Assembly (NCBI GenBank): GCA_013365325.1
Contig: JABVXV010000039.1
Coordinates: forward strand, 248,001-312,000
Origin: Dipetalonema caudispina
Lineage: Eukaryota > Nematoda > Chromadorea > Rhabditida > Onchocercidae
Direction: 5' to 3'
Length of the DNA: 64,000 nt
The translations under genes and the position numbers were made by a program. This document shows, piece after piece, positions 1-12,310 of the stretch. The stretch's first letter is position 1. Every line of letters starts with the position of its first letter. The notes beneath the pieces were generated by a model. That model was given only the letters and a program-made list of their open reading frames with translations, made no database searches and was not told where the DNA came from.

Positions 1-1625
1 AATTTCATCACCTATAATAAGCACACTTACGGTAAAAGTTCAATTTAAAACCACTATTCAATAAACTACGTGCTAAGCGACTTTTGCTTACCTTTCCATC
101 GTATTTAAAGTGAACCGATTCAGGAAGTGGTATATAGGGAGGAGCAAAAATAGGTCCTTTGTGGGACAAACTATACCATTTGATGCCACTTGGTTTCTTT
201 TCCTCTTCCCACCTGAAAAGAAATAATGTTAAAAGCCAGATTTTCAACCGCGACACTATTTTATTATTCATAGAATTGCAACATTTGTAACAAATTTAAT
301 AAATTAAAATTCAAATGATTAAAAAAAAAACCATTTCCAAACTTCCTCCTCTTCTTCCTCTCGTCTTTTTCGCTTACTCGATGTAATACCGTTAGTTTTT
401 TCATCCTTTATATGGGCCTTCTCAGAATTCGAAGAAGTTGATGCTTTCTTCCTTTCATTTGAATTTTTCCGTTTCTCTTTTTTCTTCTGCAATTAAATGA
501 AGAAATTTAACTGATTTCGAACAAATTCATTTAAGTTATAAATCTGTACGAACACTATAAAAACTTTAAGATTATAGCTAACCACGAGTTTATAATCTTC
601 ATCGTCTGATTCACTTTTTTTCCTTTTCTTGCTCAATGTGGCAGCTCGCACACTTAATGGTACATCGTCATCGCTTTCTAGTTCTGCTTTAATCACTTTT
701 TTTGTCGATGAAGGGGTGGATGACGACAGCAGTGGCTTTTTTACTCGACTGCTCGATGCAGCAGCCAGTGCTTCTTCGAATAATCCTTTCTGTGACTGGA
801 AAATGTCAACTATCATGACAGAAAGCACGCTTTTTCCCATACTTTTTCGCTTAGCAATGTCAAAAGCATTCTCAAACAGAAAGGCAGACCCATAAAATTA
901 TGCGACGAATGATAAAGAATGGTATTTAATGGCTTCCCACATCAAAAGAATGCACGATAGTACGGAAATATTTGACTGCATGAAAGAAATGAGAAACAAA
1001 AAAATCTAAAAAACAACAACCTTAGCCTTTTGTGATAGTGGCACATCATCATCATCATCATCATCACCATGTATATTTCTCATGGTTTTCAATTTCTTAG
1101 CAAGAGGTATATCATCATCATCGATAATCATTCGCGCTTTCCGCGACAGTGGAACATCATCATCATTGGAAATGTCCTCCTTTTTTAATTCATTCAACGT
1201 TCCAGAGCATGTTCTGAAAAAAAAAAACATTAAATGATTACAAAAAGGATATTTAAAAAAATTAAAGACGGATACAAAACGAGAACTAATCAATCCTTTG
1301 TTTTTTTTTCTTTTTTTTTCTTCCATTAGTTCTACAACTACCTACCTAATCTATACTTAAAAATTATCTCGATCTAAGCTAGATTTCTTTCTCAATTTAG
1401 ACTTGCTGACTCTTCACAATTTATGAAAAGAGTTTGATAAATTTTATCTGATCAAAGTTCATTTCCGTAGCACTTAATCAAAGTTTCAAAATTACATGAT
1501 TAATTTCTTGCATCAAAGAATCAGATTTATGTGAAAGTACACATTTGTAAAGAAATTATTAACCTTTCACCATTTGAATAAGAACTTGAATTCGGATTCT
1601 GTACTGCAGGTACGATTGCGGCCAT
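1..1625 (-). CDS. top-1: DNA topoisomerase I, 5' part (partial, runs off window)
   Basis: Type IB topoisomerase that nicks and religates one DNA strand to relax supercoils in the nucleus. Six exons are visible on the minus strand: 1625-1564, 1213-1021, 795-583, 486-332, 212-92 and 11-1 (continuing outside). All phases agree. The start at 1625 lies two bases behind a TTTTTAG acceptor, which fits spliced-leader addition. About 250 residues are present. First comes the charged, disordered N-terminal domain with four copies of a DDDxPLSxKA-like motif and a Lys/Arg-rich stretch suited to nuclear import. Then the start of the core domain appears, with the family signature KWWEEEK...GIKW and [10 protein letters not shown], followed by YDGKVMKL across the last junction. 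The catalytic tyrosine lies outside the window. The signature is diagnostic, so the identity is firm. Confidence 0.95.
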
Positions 1626-2482
1626 AGCTAAAAACATTCCATAACTAATCATTACTCATAGTTTCAAACAAAATCATCAATATATGTGCAACGAAATATA
1701 AAATATTTTTTCATATAAAAATCATAAATTAATTCATTCGTGAGCGCAAATGAATGAGCGATTTTTCATTGCTTCACAATACAATCATTTAGTTTAAAAT
1801 GGAACATTGCATAGAAATTTGTGTGAAAAGCTAAAAAATTAAAATCTTTCCAGAAATTCTATGCGAATTTCCTCTGATATTTCAATTTTTTTTTTTTTTC
1901 TTTAGTTATATCCTTTTCTCCTCTCATGACTTTTTTAAATATCCGATTGTGCGATTTAAACGAATGAATTAATTCAATACATCTCTAATAACTTCCATGC
2001 TAATAAAGTTCTCAGTAAAACTAATGATGTGATTAAATTTCACATTTATTGAAAACAACATGTTTATAAGAGAAGAAGGATCAGAAAAAATTCTCCAAAA
2101 AAAAAAAATTAGAAATTTCTAAGAGGCCAAAAATTTTACCATTTCTACCACTTTACATGTCATTTCTTGTGACCTTTTACCTTTTACCTCACAATTCATT
2201 AACCCTAATCACATAAATTTGTTTTCTTTTTTTTTTTCTCAATTCTGTTCAATGGTTTTTTCCTTTTCAGTAGTAGGTGAGAAGCGTTTAAACTGATTAT
2301 TTGGGAACTTTTTGCGCACTTTTCAAACTGTACTTCCCTCATCACTTATTCAAATGAATGAATTAAAACTATTCCTAAACAATGATCTTATGAAAAAAAC
2401 TCCGCTTATTAAACAGAATAAGCTTAATATCCAAGTTATAACAGATTCTTTTCAAGCTATTGCTTCCTGTTTCCTTCCATCC

Positions 2483-2501
2483 CCTCTCTCTCTCTCTCTC
2501 T
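2483..2501. repeat. (CT)n microsatellite
   Basis: An uninterrupted CT run lies in the intergenic region between top-1 and the gene at 4576. Confidence 0.9.
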
Positions 2502-3283
2502 TTACTGTTTTAGAGGAAATTCGTAGAAAATTATGGAAAAATGAAACGAGCGATTCGTGAATTTTTGTCCAAATTCTTCCGAATAACTTTCCGGAATAGA
2601 AAACTGAAATGATCTTTCCCTCTTTATTCTTTTTCCTTTTTGTACCATAATCTTTTCCTGATTACTGATCAAATTTTTTGACAAAATTCAAATACCTCTT
2701 TTATCATCAAAGTAAAATTTCAATTTGTTACGAAATTTCCAGTGAATTAGAGATGAGTGGAAATATGGTAAATGACGCATTTTCTATCAATTCCTTTGGA
2801 AGAAGCAAAAAGTTTTCAAAAATTTGTAAATAACAATAATATTTCATATGAAAACAAAGCTATTTGTCACAAATAGCTCTGGTAGAAAACGTAGTAAAGC
2901 CGATCAATAAACCGACAACTAAACTATACATGGTTGACAAAAATCGATGAATTTTTGAAATTTTACATAACCTGTATAACCTGTACCAATAGTAATCAGA
3001 ATTCACGTGAACTCATAAAAATTCACGTATACACGTATAGAATCACACGTACAACTCCTATACTGGGTTACAAAAAACTAAGTCCATGCGTAAATGGGAA
3101 GATAGCCTCTGGAGATGCTATCCGTCATATTACCATTGATTGTCAGCCAAATAATGATTTGTTTATTGCAATGGATTACGGTAATTGGCAATCTTTCAAG
3201 ATTTTGAATTATTAGAAGTTAATCATAGAATTGGTTTTGTACGAATGAAATGTCATGTCTGTCCACTTGTTTCGTCACTCATT

Positions 3284-3327
3284 CTCCCTCTCTCTCTCTC
3301 CTCCTCTCTCTCCTCTCTCTCTCTCCC
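3284..3327. repeat. Interrupted (CT)n/(CCT)n microsatellite
   Basis: Pyrimidine-only CT repeats with CC interruptions over about 44 bases. The strand asymmetry could favour triplex or sheared-hairpin structures; no gene lies here. Confidence 0.9.
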
Positions 3328-4560
3328 ATTCATTTATCAAAGTGAATGGATAATGCTTTATTGATACATATGAGATAACGTGATATGATGATCACTGTAC
3401 GTTACACATTCATCCGAATTGCAAAAGTGACGTAGAAAGTTGACGTATTTACGTGACCTTTTTATAACATTCTGATTGTTTCAAAAATTTCATATAAGAA
3501 TAAAATATGAAAAAAAAAGAAAACATGATTATTGAAAGTTGAGATAAAATATGAATGCAATTAAAATTGTAAAGGGAAGCAATGTTTAATTCGATGGAAC
3601 ATTATTTTTGTTGATAGGGATGAAGTTATTACTATCATTTATGTTGTAATATTCTTCCATAATAAATGTTCTCTAGAAGTATTACATTTGATTGATCGCT
3701 AATAACGATCATTTTGGATGATGATTCCAGTTGGTGATTATAGATGATTGGCTTGTAGAAAATCTGAAGTTTCAAGATATGCTCCCTGGTGTACGTCGAT
3801 AGCATTCAACTACAACTATTTCCATCTCATGGGTATTCCTAGACTGGACCTTATGAGAAATTAGCTTGAAAATAGAGTATTTTAGAGGATCTTAGTTTGT
3901 TCTTTATCGAAATTCACATATTATAATTTCAGATTAATGACTAACACAGAGCAAGAAGAATGGGAAAGATGGAAATGTTTATGATGAATGTTATACATTA
4001 TGTGTCTTTTAATCAGTCAAAGCAGACTAAATGAAGGATGAAGTATGATGTTTGAACTCTTTCAATTGGCTATTTGTTAGGTATAGTTTTTATTACTTTA
4101 AAAAATAACAATTTGTTAATTGTGCTTCGCACTGTAACGAATTGATAAATTATCATCATTTAGTATCCACCACAAAATCATCAGTATCAGTATTTACTGT
4201 ATCTGTTAATATGACTTACTGTTGGTATGGCCTTAATATAGAAAGCAATAGTTCGTCTGAATATCAAATTTAAGATTTTTGTCTACTGAATTATTCGTTT
4301 TGAAATATTTATAAATTCATTAGTCTCACTTAGCACTGGAGTAATTTATAAGGTAAAGTTCTGAATTATGTTTATTGAGATTAGTAGATTTATTGTAAGC
4401 TTTATAGTTATAGCAAAAACGTTATTCTGACATTTTAGTATTATGCCGCTGTCAAAGATAGGAATGAACTTAATTTTTTCAATTTTTTTTTTTTTTGTTA
4501 ATAAAGATTCTACTGCCGGAAATTTCATTGTGGAAAGTTCGGATTTGGAAATTTATAATT

Positions 4561-4565
4561 TATAG
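4561..4565 (+). promoter_or_regulatory. Probable spliced-leader acceptor of the 4576 gene
   Basis: A TATAG acceptor behind an AT-rich tract lies 10 bases before the first ATG with no upstream exon visible. This is the pattern of nematode trans-splicing and supports the chosen start. Confidence 0.5.
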
Positions 4566-4575
4566 AAAAGCGGAA

Positions 4576-7500
4576 ATGCCAAGAACGGATGTATGTTCAG
4601 AAGTAACAGTATCAAATGTCCGACTGGCAGTACGTCAAGTAGTTGCTGACTTTTGTGCTAATCCAGAGCGAACCGTTGAAAGCATCGTTAATGCTCAGTT
4701 TGAGTGAGTTGTTTGTAAAAGATTAGATTAAATGTTCACTTTATTTTAATCTATCACTTTGTGCTTGATTATTCTAATTTATGCTAGCGGTAGATAAGAA
4801 CAGTTTTTTCTAACCGATGTTTAGCGGAAAGGTCATCATTACCTCATTTAATTAAAAAGTTTTAGGAATTTAGTTGAGCCAATTCAGCGACTCGTATCAA
4901 CTCGTCTTGAACGTATATATGAACAATTGCAGGTAAATAATGAACACTTTGACTTTTTGATTTTTATAGAATGCATTACAGTAATTTCAGGTGGTATTTT
5001 GGCGTTAGGACGGTACCCACATGTAATTTAATCTAGCATCTTTGGAATTATATAATATCTTATCTGAGGATGATGGAGTATATGGCTTGGAAAAATTTTC
5101 AGAAAGATGTTAATATTTTGAACAGCTATGAAGAGCACTATTAATCTATGCTGTAGCCCTAATGTCAATTTATCTGTTTCAGTCCATCATATTGTCACCC
5201 TCAAACGAACCACCCACATTTGGATCTGTGTTGAGGTTTTTGAGCGAGCATAACGATGAATCAGAAAAAGATATAGTTCAGCGTTTTGGTATGTTTGATT
5301 TTTGCTTATAAATTGATAAAGCTAGAATGGAGAGTCTTTCTGTTTATCTTGAGTATTATGCGTTAAAAAATAGTTGGGTATATTTGAAAATGAATTCAAA
5401 GAAATCGAGAGTTTGAAAACATTCACAGTTCCAAAGTTCAAACGCTTAAAAAATGTTGTCCTGATACTCTATTTTCATTAATTCTCATTCTCATCCTGTA
5501 ACATAGATTAAAATTTTGTTTCGTAATTAAAGATGAAACATGGATGGTATTCTGAATTCAAATTTTCAAAATTGTGAGAGATAGCTACCTTAATTCATGT
5601 TATGATTTAAACTATTACTGCTCTATAATTCTGCAAATGTTTTATTCGCACGTTTTTTATTGTCTAGAAAATATTATTGTATGAATGTTGGATTTAAATC
5701 AATATTGTGTTGATATTGTTTTGATGGTAATCCTTTCTTCTTTCTAGAAAAGAGTAATACATTACGCGGACATATGCATAAAGAATGGCAGAAATTTAGG
5801 ACTCCTTCAATGCCAATTAATCCTACATCCACAACTGTTGATGTTCCACGTTTGGAGAATCTTACAAGTGGTCATTCATCGAGGTTAGCGAATCCTAATC
5901 CATGCTGAAACTTGCATCTACCGTGTTCGATTTTTCTTTACTTGTTAACGACTTCTTTATTCCTAGGGAAAGTACAAGTGAAAAGCGTCGAAAATCGGCA
6001 AAAAATGTGCAGAATTCAAATTCTTCTCTTGTCTCAAAAAGTACTTCAACTGCGTCGTCTACATCTAGCAATTCGTTCTTATTATTCGGTGATTCACCGC
6101 TACAATCAGTTCAGGAAAGTGAACGCAATAAGCAAGAACTGATATTATCTGAAAGGAAGGTATATCTGGTTTTATTCTTAAGTTTTCATAACAATATGTT
6201 TTAATTTCTTCAGTAGATTGACAACTTTTGGAGGACTGATTGTTTCATTTCGAAAGGTAATAACATCATTTCTAACACAGTCTTTTTGAATTATATGCTA
6301 AAGATCTAGATGAGAGAAGGCTAACCAAGTAGGAGTTGTCCTGTGTGGTTGGTACTCTTTATAACAAAATCTTAAAGAATGCTTCTGAAATTTTTAGGCG
6401 AGTGTCATTTCGTCTAGTAATGGTACTGAACGATCACATCAGCACATGAGAAGTAATAGGAATGCAAATGTGAATGACGAAATTTTGGTAGAAATTAGGA
6501 AAGCAGCCGATGATGCCCTCCCCATTGTTTTGGAGGAAGAATTTGTACCCAGTGTTCCATCGGTAGAAGAAGCAATCATATATCCGGCTCCAATAATTGT
6601 TAGCATCATATTATTTTCGATATTTTTTTTGAAGTAGAATTTATTATTATTTTATACTACTGCTTTGTTTTGATGTAACATTGAAGTAAGAACTGTGCTA
6701 CCTCCTGAGTTACTATTTATAGATATATGGTGTATTCTCCTTGTTGCCTACGGTATGATAAAACTATGTCATTGACGTTTTTTCTTCATCACTGTGCGTC
6801 AAGTTGTTTAAAATTGTATATATGACCATGTAGAAGTTCTTTCACTGAAACCTTTCGTAATGTAAAATGAGTTATCACTATTAGTGCTTATAATTTTCAG
6901 AAAAAATCAAGAACACCAACCAGTTTATGCTCATCCCTACGTTCAGATGACGACAAAGTAACGGTGCAGTACATTCCACCAAAAGTTTCCACAGCAGATG
7001 CAGCAGTTTCCACTGATCCTATATTTATGGATAATCAGTCAGTAGAAAAGATTGAAGTCGGCGTGAATACTATTATAGAAATGGGTAGTAACATAGCAGA
7101 TGGTAGTTCAAGTTCAAACACAACCTCTGATAATAGCGCGGGACAGCTGCCAAAACGATTGTTTGATACTGTTCTGCAAAGGTTAATTTATACTGGAATA
7201 AAATTAGGCCTTTCCCATAATAAACATTTTTCATATTCTGAATGATTTTTGCTGGTTTAGGCTTAATTTTTTAGTTGAAAATTGCGAAGAAATACTGCTA
7301 AAGAATACAACACTACAAGTATTTTTTTGTAGACCTACGTTAAGAATTGTGTCGCTGCGACCGGACGGAAGTATCGTCCCCACAGATAATGCAGCGTCGC
7401 GACATTTCCCTAGCGTTCGAGAATGGACTCCAGTGGCTAGTGAAGGGGACGCAGAGAAATCAGTTCTAGCTTCAGAAGCAGAAGTTTGTGATATGGCATA

Positions 7501-8019
7501 TGAGTCAGATCTAAGTCATTCAGGACACAATGGAGTGGAGAGATTAAGTAACAAATTTTCGTTATCTTATAAATCGTTCTTTGAAATAATTTACCTTTCA
7601 AAAATCTAGCTTCAGGTGTGGTCATTACAGATATGTTAGTAAGACTTTTTCTGATTCATGCGATTTTGAAGTATGTTTTCATATCGTTAGTAAAATCAAT
7701 GACGTGTTGCTATCGTTAATAGATTATTGTCCGTGGTATTAAGAGAAGCGATTTTTTATTTCCCTCGTCAAAACGTTAAATAATAATGGTGTAATTTATG
7801 TATATTGTACTTCGAGAACAGACGTGCTGCAGAAGGATTTTCAATGCCAGTTCTAAACTGTTTTTCTAACATCGAATTGCTATGCTTTATGATAGATTTT
7901 TTGATGTTACTAACATTTTTCTTGCTTTAGATAGTGTCTCAGCATCGACATCACGACCTGACCTTTTCGAAGAAGATTTAAATACTCTGGCGAACATTTC
8001 ACCGCTTCCACATTCTTAA
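4576..8019 (+). CDS. Unrecognised Ser/Thr-rich low-complexity protein, about 460 aa
   Basis: Nine exons join without a phase break: 4576-4703, 4866-4932, 5183-5288, 5748-5883, 5967-6159, 6398-6598, 6901-7181, 7333-7547 and 7931-8019 (TAA). The N-terminal 100 residues look helical, with a segment of the form LVEPIQRLVSTRLERIYEQL, and are the likeliest structured part. From about residue 130 on the chain is rich in Ser, Thr, Asn, Asp and Glu with basic KRRKS-type patches, typical of a disordered nuclear or cytoskeletal adaptor. A further conserved-looking block is PTLRIVSLRPDGSIVP in exon 8. There are no signal peptide or membrane segments. I do not recognise the family and propose no function. 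That it is a gene is well supported by phase-consistent exons with consensus junctions. Confidence 0.8.
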
Positions 8020-9801
8020 CATATCGAGCATTTTTTGTATAGTTGTAGTTTTTTGCCATATAATGGTCATTTCCACTCATTTCTTTTTGGTGACGTTCAG
8101 CTTTATTACTTTTTTACCCTGTAATTGCTGTCCTTTGTATTTATTATTGATGTTGCAATTCTTTTTAATTGGAAAGATGAAGAGAGAAATGAGATTTGAA
8201 GAGAAAAGGAAAGTATAGAAAAGAAGGAAGAAGATAGAACGATAATTTGGGAAGTGACTCAAGAAATTATGTTTTTCATGACATTTGGAAATCATTTCGA
8301 AATTTTTTAAGACTAAAAGATGATAAACAAATTAGAAAGCATCTGTTTATCTGTAAAAAAATGTTGACAGCCGAGGAGAAATGCTTCTGACACAATTAAC
8401 CCATCCCAGCACTCATTCATTCATCCTTGCTCTTTCCCATTCTGATCAACAACTGGTTTACGGCAGCTTTCTCTTCATATATTTTTTCGTCTAAAGTGGC
8501 AAAAGCTTAATTCTTTTAGTAAAGTATGCTAATATTTTCTTATGTTCTATCCTTTCTTAAGTTCTCTAGCATACTAATTATTTGGGGAATGAAATTTTAA
8601 ATATAAAATTGAAATTGAATTAAACATTTTTTTTCCACTAACTGTTTTTCTTTTTCTCAATTATATTTTCGTCTGTTTATTAAAGAAAAAATTTATTCCT
8701 ACATACTTTTACGTTGTTCCTCATCCGAATAAAGTCCATTAAATTTTAATGAGCAATTTAATGAGGTGGTATGTTTCATTGACAACGATATTTTGTTTTC
8801 TTTATAACTTTAATGTACTGCAAAACCGGTCACAAGATGTGTGATTTTAGGTGGCAGTTTTGAAAGGTGGTTAGAGAAATATCATTTGGCTGGTATCTTT
8901 TCATAAGGATTTTATCTGGCTAATAACTAATACTGATGTTATTTAAATAAGAAGATTCGAAAACGACCACTTCATAAAAATCCGGAAAGAAAGGAGTGAG
9001 TATTTGCAATAAATACTTATTTGGATTCAAGTCCGTAAACTAGTTTATCTTTTTTTGAGATTAGTGGGTTTTTAAAATACTTATTTTCATTTTCTGTACA
9101 AATTTAAAAAGAAGGATTTTAATTTTTAACTTTTTTTTTTTTTTTTTTTTTTTTTGCTATCCGAATGGAATCCAGTTGAGAATTGAACTTGTTCTAGAAA
9201 ATTGATTTCAGGAATAGAATAGAAATAAGTACATGTGTGCATATGTGTTTATAATCTGTGGTTATATAATAAATATTGCAGAGTGGTTTGGGCTCTTCTT
9301 AGGCCCTTTCTAAGTAAAAGTCGGTCGATACTCTATGAACAGTTGTAATGTTTCCAGGTAATTTACGATAAATTTTTTCTTTCATTTTTGTGCACACTTT
9401 AACCAATTGACTTGTGAAGAAAAAAAAAGAAAAAAAAAAGGAAAAACATTAGTTTAAATTTTTCGAATTGATTGGTCTTTTTCTTCATCCCACTGAAAAT
9501 ATTGTGCTATGCTGTAGAGTGATGATGACATTTTCTTTATCACTTAAACAACTTTTCGGATTATTTATCATTAAAATATTATTAATGATACGAATATAGA
9601 TAAAAATAGGTTCATGATAATTACATTTGCATTACTCTTAAGATTTAACGATTTCTTCTTTTCAAAATAAAATCGAAAATCTTTTGGATACAAAAGACTG
9701 AAATTGTTGAATTGAGATAAAAAATTGGGAGATTTTATTGATCCGAAGAGATCTTAAGAGTTCATATGATTGTAAAATTATTTGTGCTATGTTTTTTCTA
9801 G
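8020..9801. other. 3' UTR and spacer, no gene seen
   Basis: Contains a candidate AATAAA signal at 8728-8733, a 25-base T-run at 9131-9155 and otherwise stop-rich AT sequence. The spacing of 1.8 kb to the next start argues against an operon. Confidence 0.6.
9131..9155. repeat. Poly-T tract, 25 bases
   Basis: One of many A/T homopolymers in the window. Its length makes assembly and length estimates here unreliable. Confidence 0.9.
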
Positions 9802-9808
9802 TCCTTAT

Positions 9809-11843
9809 ATGAATAAAAGGGCTGCTCGGGGTGAAGCGTACGAGCCGACACGATATGAGCATGTTGCAAATATTCTCTCTCATGGAGTAAGCTAACTTTT
9901 CCAAATTTCAAGTGTAAATTTCATCCTTGATGCAGATTATCCCCAAAAGCTTCTGCTGCTAATTTTTAATGCAGCTTAGCACTGATCTCCCAGAAAAGTC
10001 AAGGTAAATAACTGAAGTTTTGATTCTCTTCATCGCAGGACGTGTTGCTTACTTAGATGCATCCTTATTCCAACGAATAGCTATTTATTTTTCTTTTCTA
10101 TTTGCTTCATATTTATGGATTTTTACATTGTATTTGATTCTTTTTTATTATTGATTTTTTTATATTATCAGTTTGTTATTATTGGTTTCAAGTTGGGAAA
10201 CCCTCCAAAATCTGTAGATATTTAACTATGATGCAGGTAGCAATACTTCCGAGTATATATGGTACACAGTGGTTAGTCGCTGCATCACATCGTGAATTAG
10301 AACGAAATGTGTCCATCATTTATTGTTTTTTCACTACGGTATATTTTTAAATATCTGTTCATTTATATTAAATCTTTCCAAAACTCATATATTTCAGTTC
10401 TTTCCGGTGGTATTAACTATCACTTCATGAAACTTGATGTAACTGTGGGTTCTAAATCTCACTTCAAATTCTCACAAAAATCATGTTTCTTAAATTCTAC
10501 GGAATATCGAATTGTTTTAGGTACTTTTCACAACATCAACAACGTATCACACATGTGAACTTCTTTTTCGACCGAAAAAAAAGTATGTTGTATCAGTCAA
10601 TCTACTTTATTTCTGAAAATAATTGCTTATTTTTAGTAAATCATAATTCGATATCGGCTTGTTTTCATTTTCAACTTTGCTAGTAGATGGATATAAATTA
10701 GACAACACTGGACTTGAATTATCTGCTTTTCACAAATATTTGTGATTTCTTTATGCACTTGATGTGAATAATTTATGATTTCCTTTTTCAGAATATGTTT
10801 ATCAGTTCTTTTTTAGGAAATTTCGTTACTACCTTCATATAATCGATCGTGCCGCCATCTATTTTTTTATTGCTGCTTCATACATGCCATGGTTTACGTT
10901 AAGGCATTATGAGTCTCCAGGAATTAATTTCAAATGGCTTGTTTGGTTGTTTGCCTTTTTCGGTACCATCTATCAGTGTATGTTTCATGAAAGGTAGATT
11001 CAAATCCTCTTATTGCTACAAAGCAATTTAACCATTTCATTTTGAACATTCTCTTCTCACATTCTCAAATTTTCCTCTATTTTAAAATTTACGCCTTAAA
11101 AAAAATTTTTGAAGTTTGTGGGAATTTAATAAAGTTAATATTATTTAAGTGAATGTAACACTTCTCAAGTTTTCATTTTTTGAAGATCAATTTCAGATTC
11201 AAGACGATGGAAACTTTGTTATATATTGTCTTTGCAGTTGCACCTTTTAGTGCTGTATACAATATGGTACGTTGCATTTCCTTTTTAAGACTTGTTTAAA
11301 AAAATGAATATATTTCAGAATAATTCATGAACTTTCGTTAAATTTTAGAGCAGTCTAAGTGATCTAACTTTAATGCTGGCTAGTGGTATGGTTTACACGA
11401 TAGGCGTCATTTTTTTTAAATCAGACGGTATCATACCTTTTGCGCATTCAGTTTGGCATCTTCATGTTGTTGTTGGTAAGTGCATTGTATGTAACTTTTT
11501 AAAATGACATTTTTGCGATTTTAACTCACATGTCTAATTTCACACTAGTTAACAATAATATCAAGAATTTAAATAAAAGTTGCAGTATTTGTATATGAGA
11601 TATTACTTCAATTTATTACTAGTAAACTGTCATAGCTCCAAACATTTGTATGAACCTCACTAATGTTCTGACAATATAATTGCTTTGAAATCGTCATCAA
11701 ACTATTTGGAACTTGGCTGTTTGTATTGTTGTTAATTGCTTGATCAATATCTTCCAAAATATTTCATTTTAGGTGCAACGTTACACTGGTATGCTGTTTA
11801 TAGCACGCTTCTTGGACCAAACAATCAACTTTCATTCAAGTAA
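9809..11843 (+). CDS. MMD: MMD/PAQR10-11 type seven-helix membrane protein, 228 aa
   Basis: Member of the PAQR/hemolysin III superfamily; mammalian MMD and MMD2 reside in the Golgi and act in Ras/ERK signalling and macrophage differentiation. Exons: 9809-9886, 10237-10338, 10521-10582, 10817-10993, 11197-11266, 11349-11475 and 11773-11843; all phases close to 228 residues against about 238 in human MMD. The N-terminus NKRA...YEPTRYEH and the block [12 protein letters not shown] are characteristic of the MMD branch. The superfamily metal-site motifs are present: S-x3-H as STTYHT (exon 3), the HIIDRA aspartate (exon 4) and H-x3-H-x-H as HSVWHLHV (exon 6), followed by a seventh hydrophobic segment. 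The start lies seven bases behind a TTTTCTAG acceptor (9801), suggesting trans-splicing. Confidence 0.93.
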
Positions 11844-12304
11844 AAATAGAGCAGTAAAAGATTATCAAAACGTTTTTTTAAGAACGCAGTATTACTAAAG
11901 TGAAACGGGTGATTATTATCGCTGATCTCAGTTTATCTAGCATTTAATCACTAATGTATGATGATTGTTATCATCGATCTGCATAATAACATACATATTT
12001 GTGATTCTGCATTTCTCTTTTTTTTCCGGTAATGACTAGCATGTTTTATTTAAGAGCATTAAATGCACTTATAAATTAATATGTGCATCTCATATGTATC
12101 ATATATTGGTAGATATATAATTCTGTGTATTGAAACGAATATCTAAATTGTTTGTAATTTTTTCTTGACTTTCTGTATCCTAGTATTTTGAGTAGTTCGA
12201 GTATTTAGCATATTATGTCTAACAGAATTTCGTGAAGAGAAACTCGATGGATTGTTAAATTACGGTTTTCTTTTAAAATGGGTTCCTTTTATGGCTTTGT
12301 TTTA

Positions 12305-12310
12305 AATAAA
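12305..12310 (+). terminator. Candidate poly(A) signal of the MMD gene
   Basis: AATAAA 462 bases after the MMD stop codon. It is the first canonical hexamer I found in the 3' flank. Confidence 0.4.

Larger units (their letters stand above)
1626..4565. other. Intergenic DNA between the divergent top-1 and 4576 genes
   Basis: This is AT-rich DNA with T-runs, two CT microsatellites and a cluster of CACGT-containing words at about 3002-3055. It holds one 93-codon open frame at 2934-3215 (TTG start) and a short open block at 3731-3809 behind a TTCCAG acceptor. I could not join these into a gene. It probably carries the promoters of both flanking genes. Confidence 0.5.

Noticed and set aside
629..895. 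88-codon plus-strand frame
   Set aside because: Antisense to the topoisomerase I Ser/Asp-rich exon 795-583.
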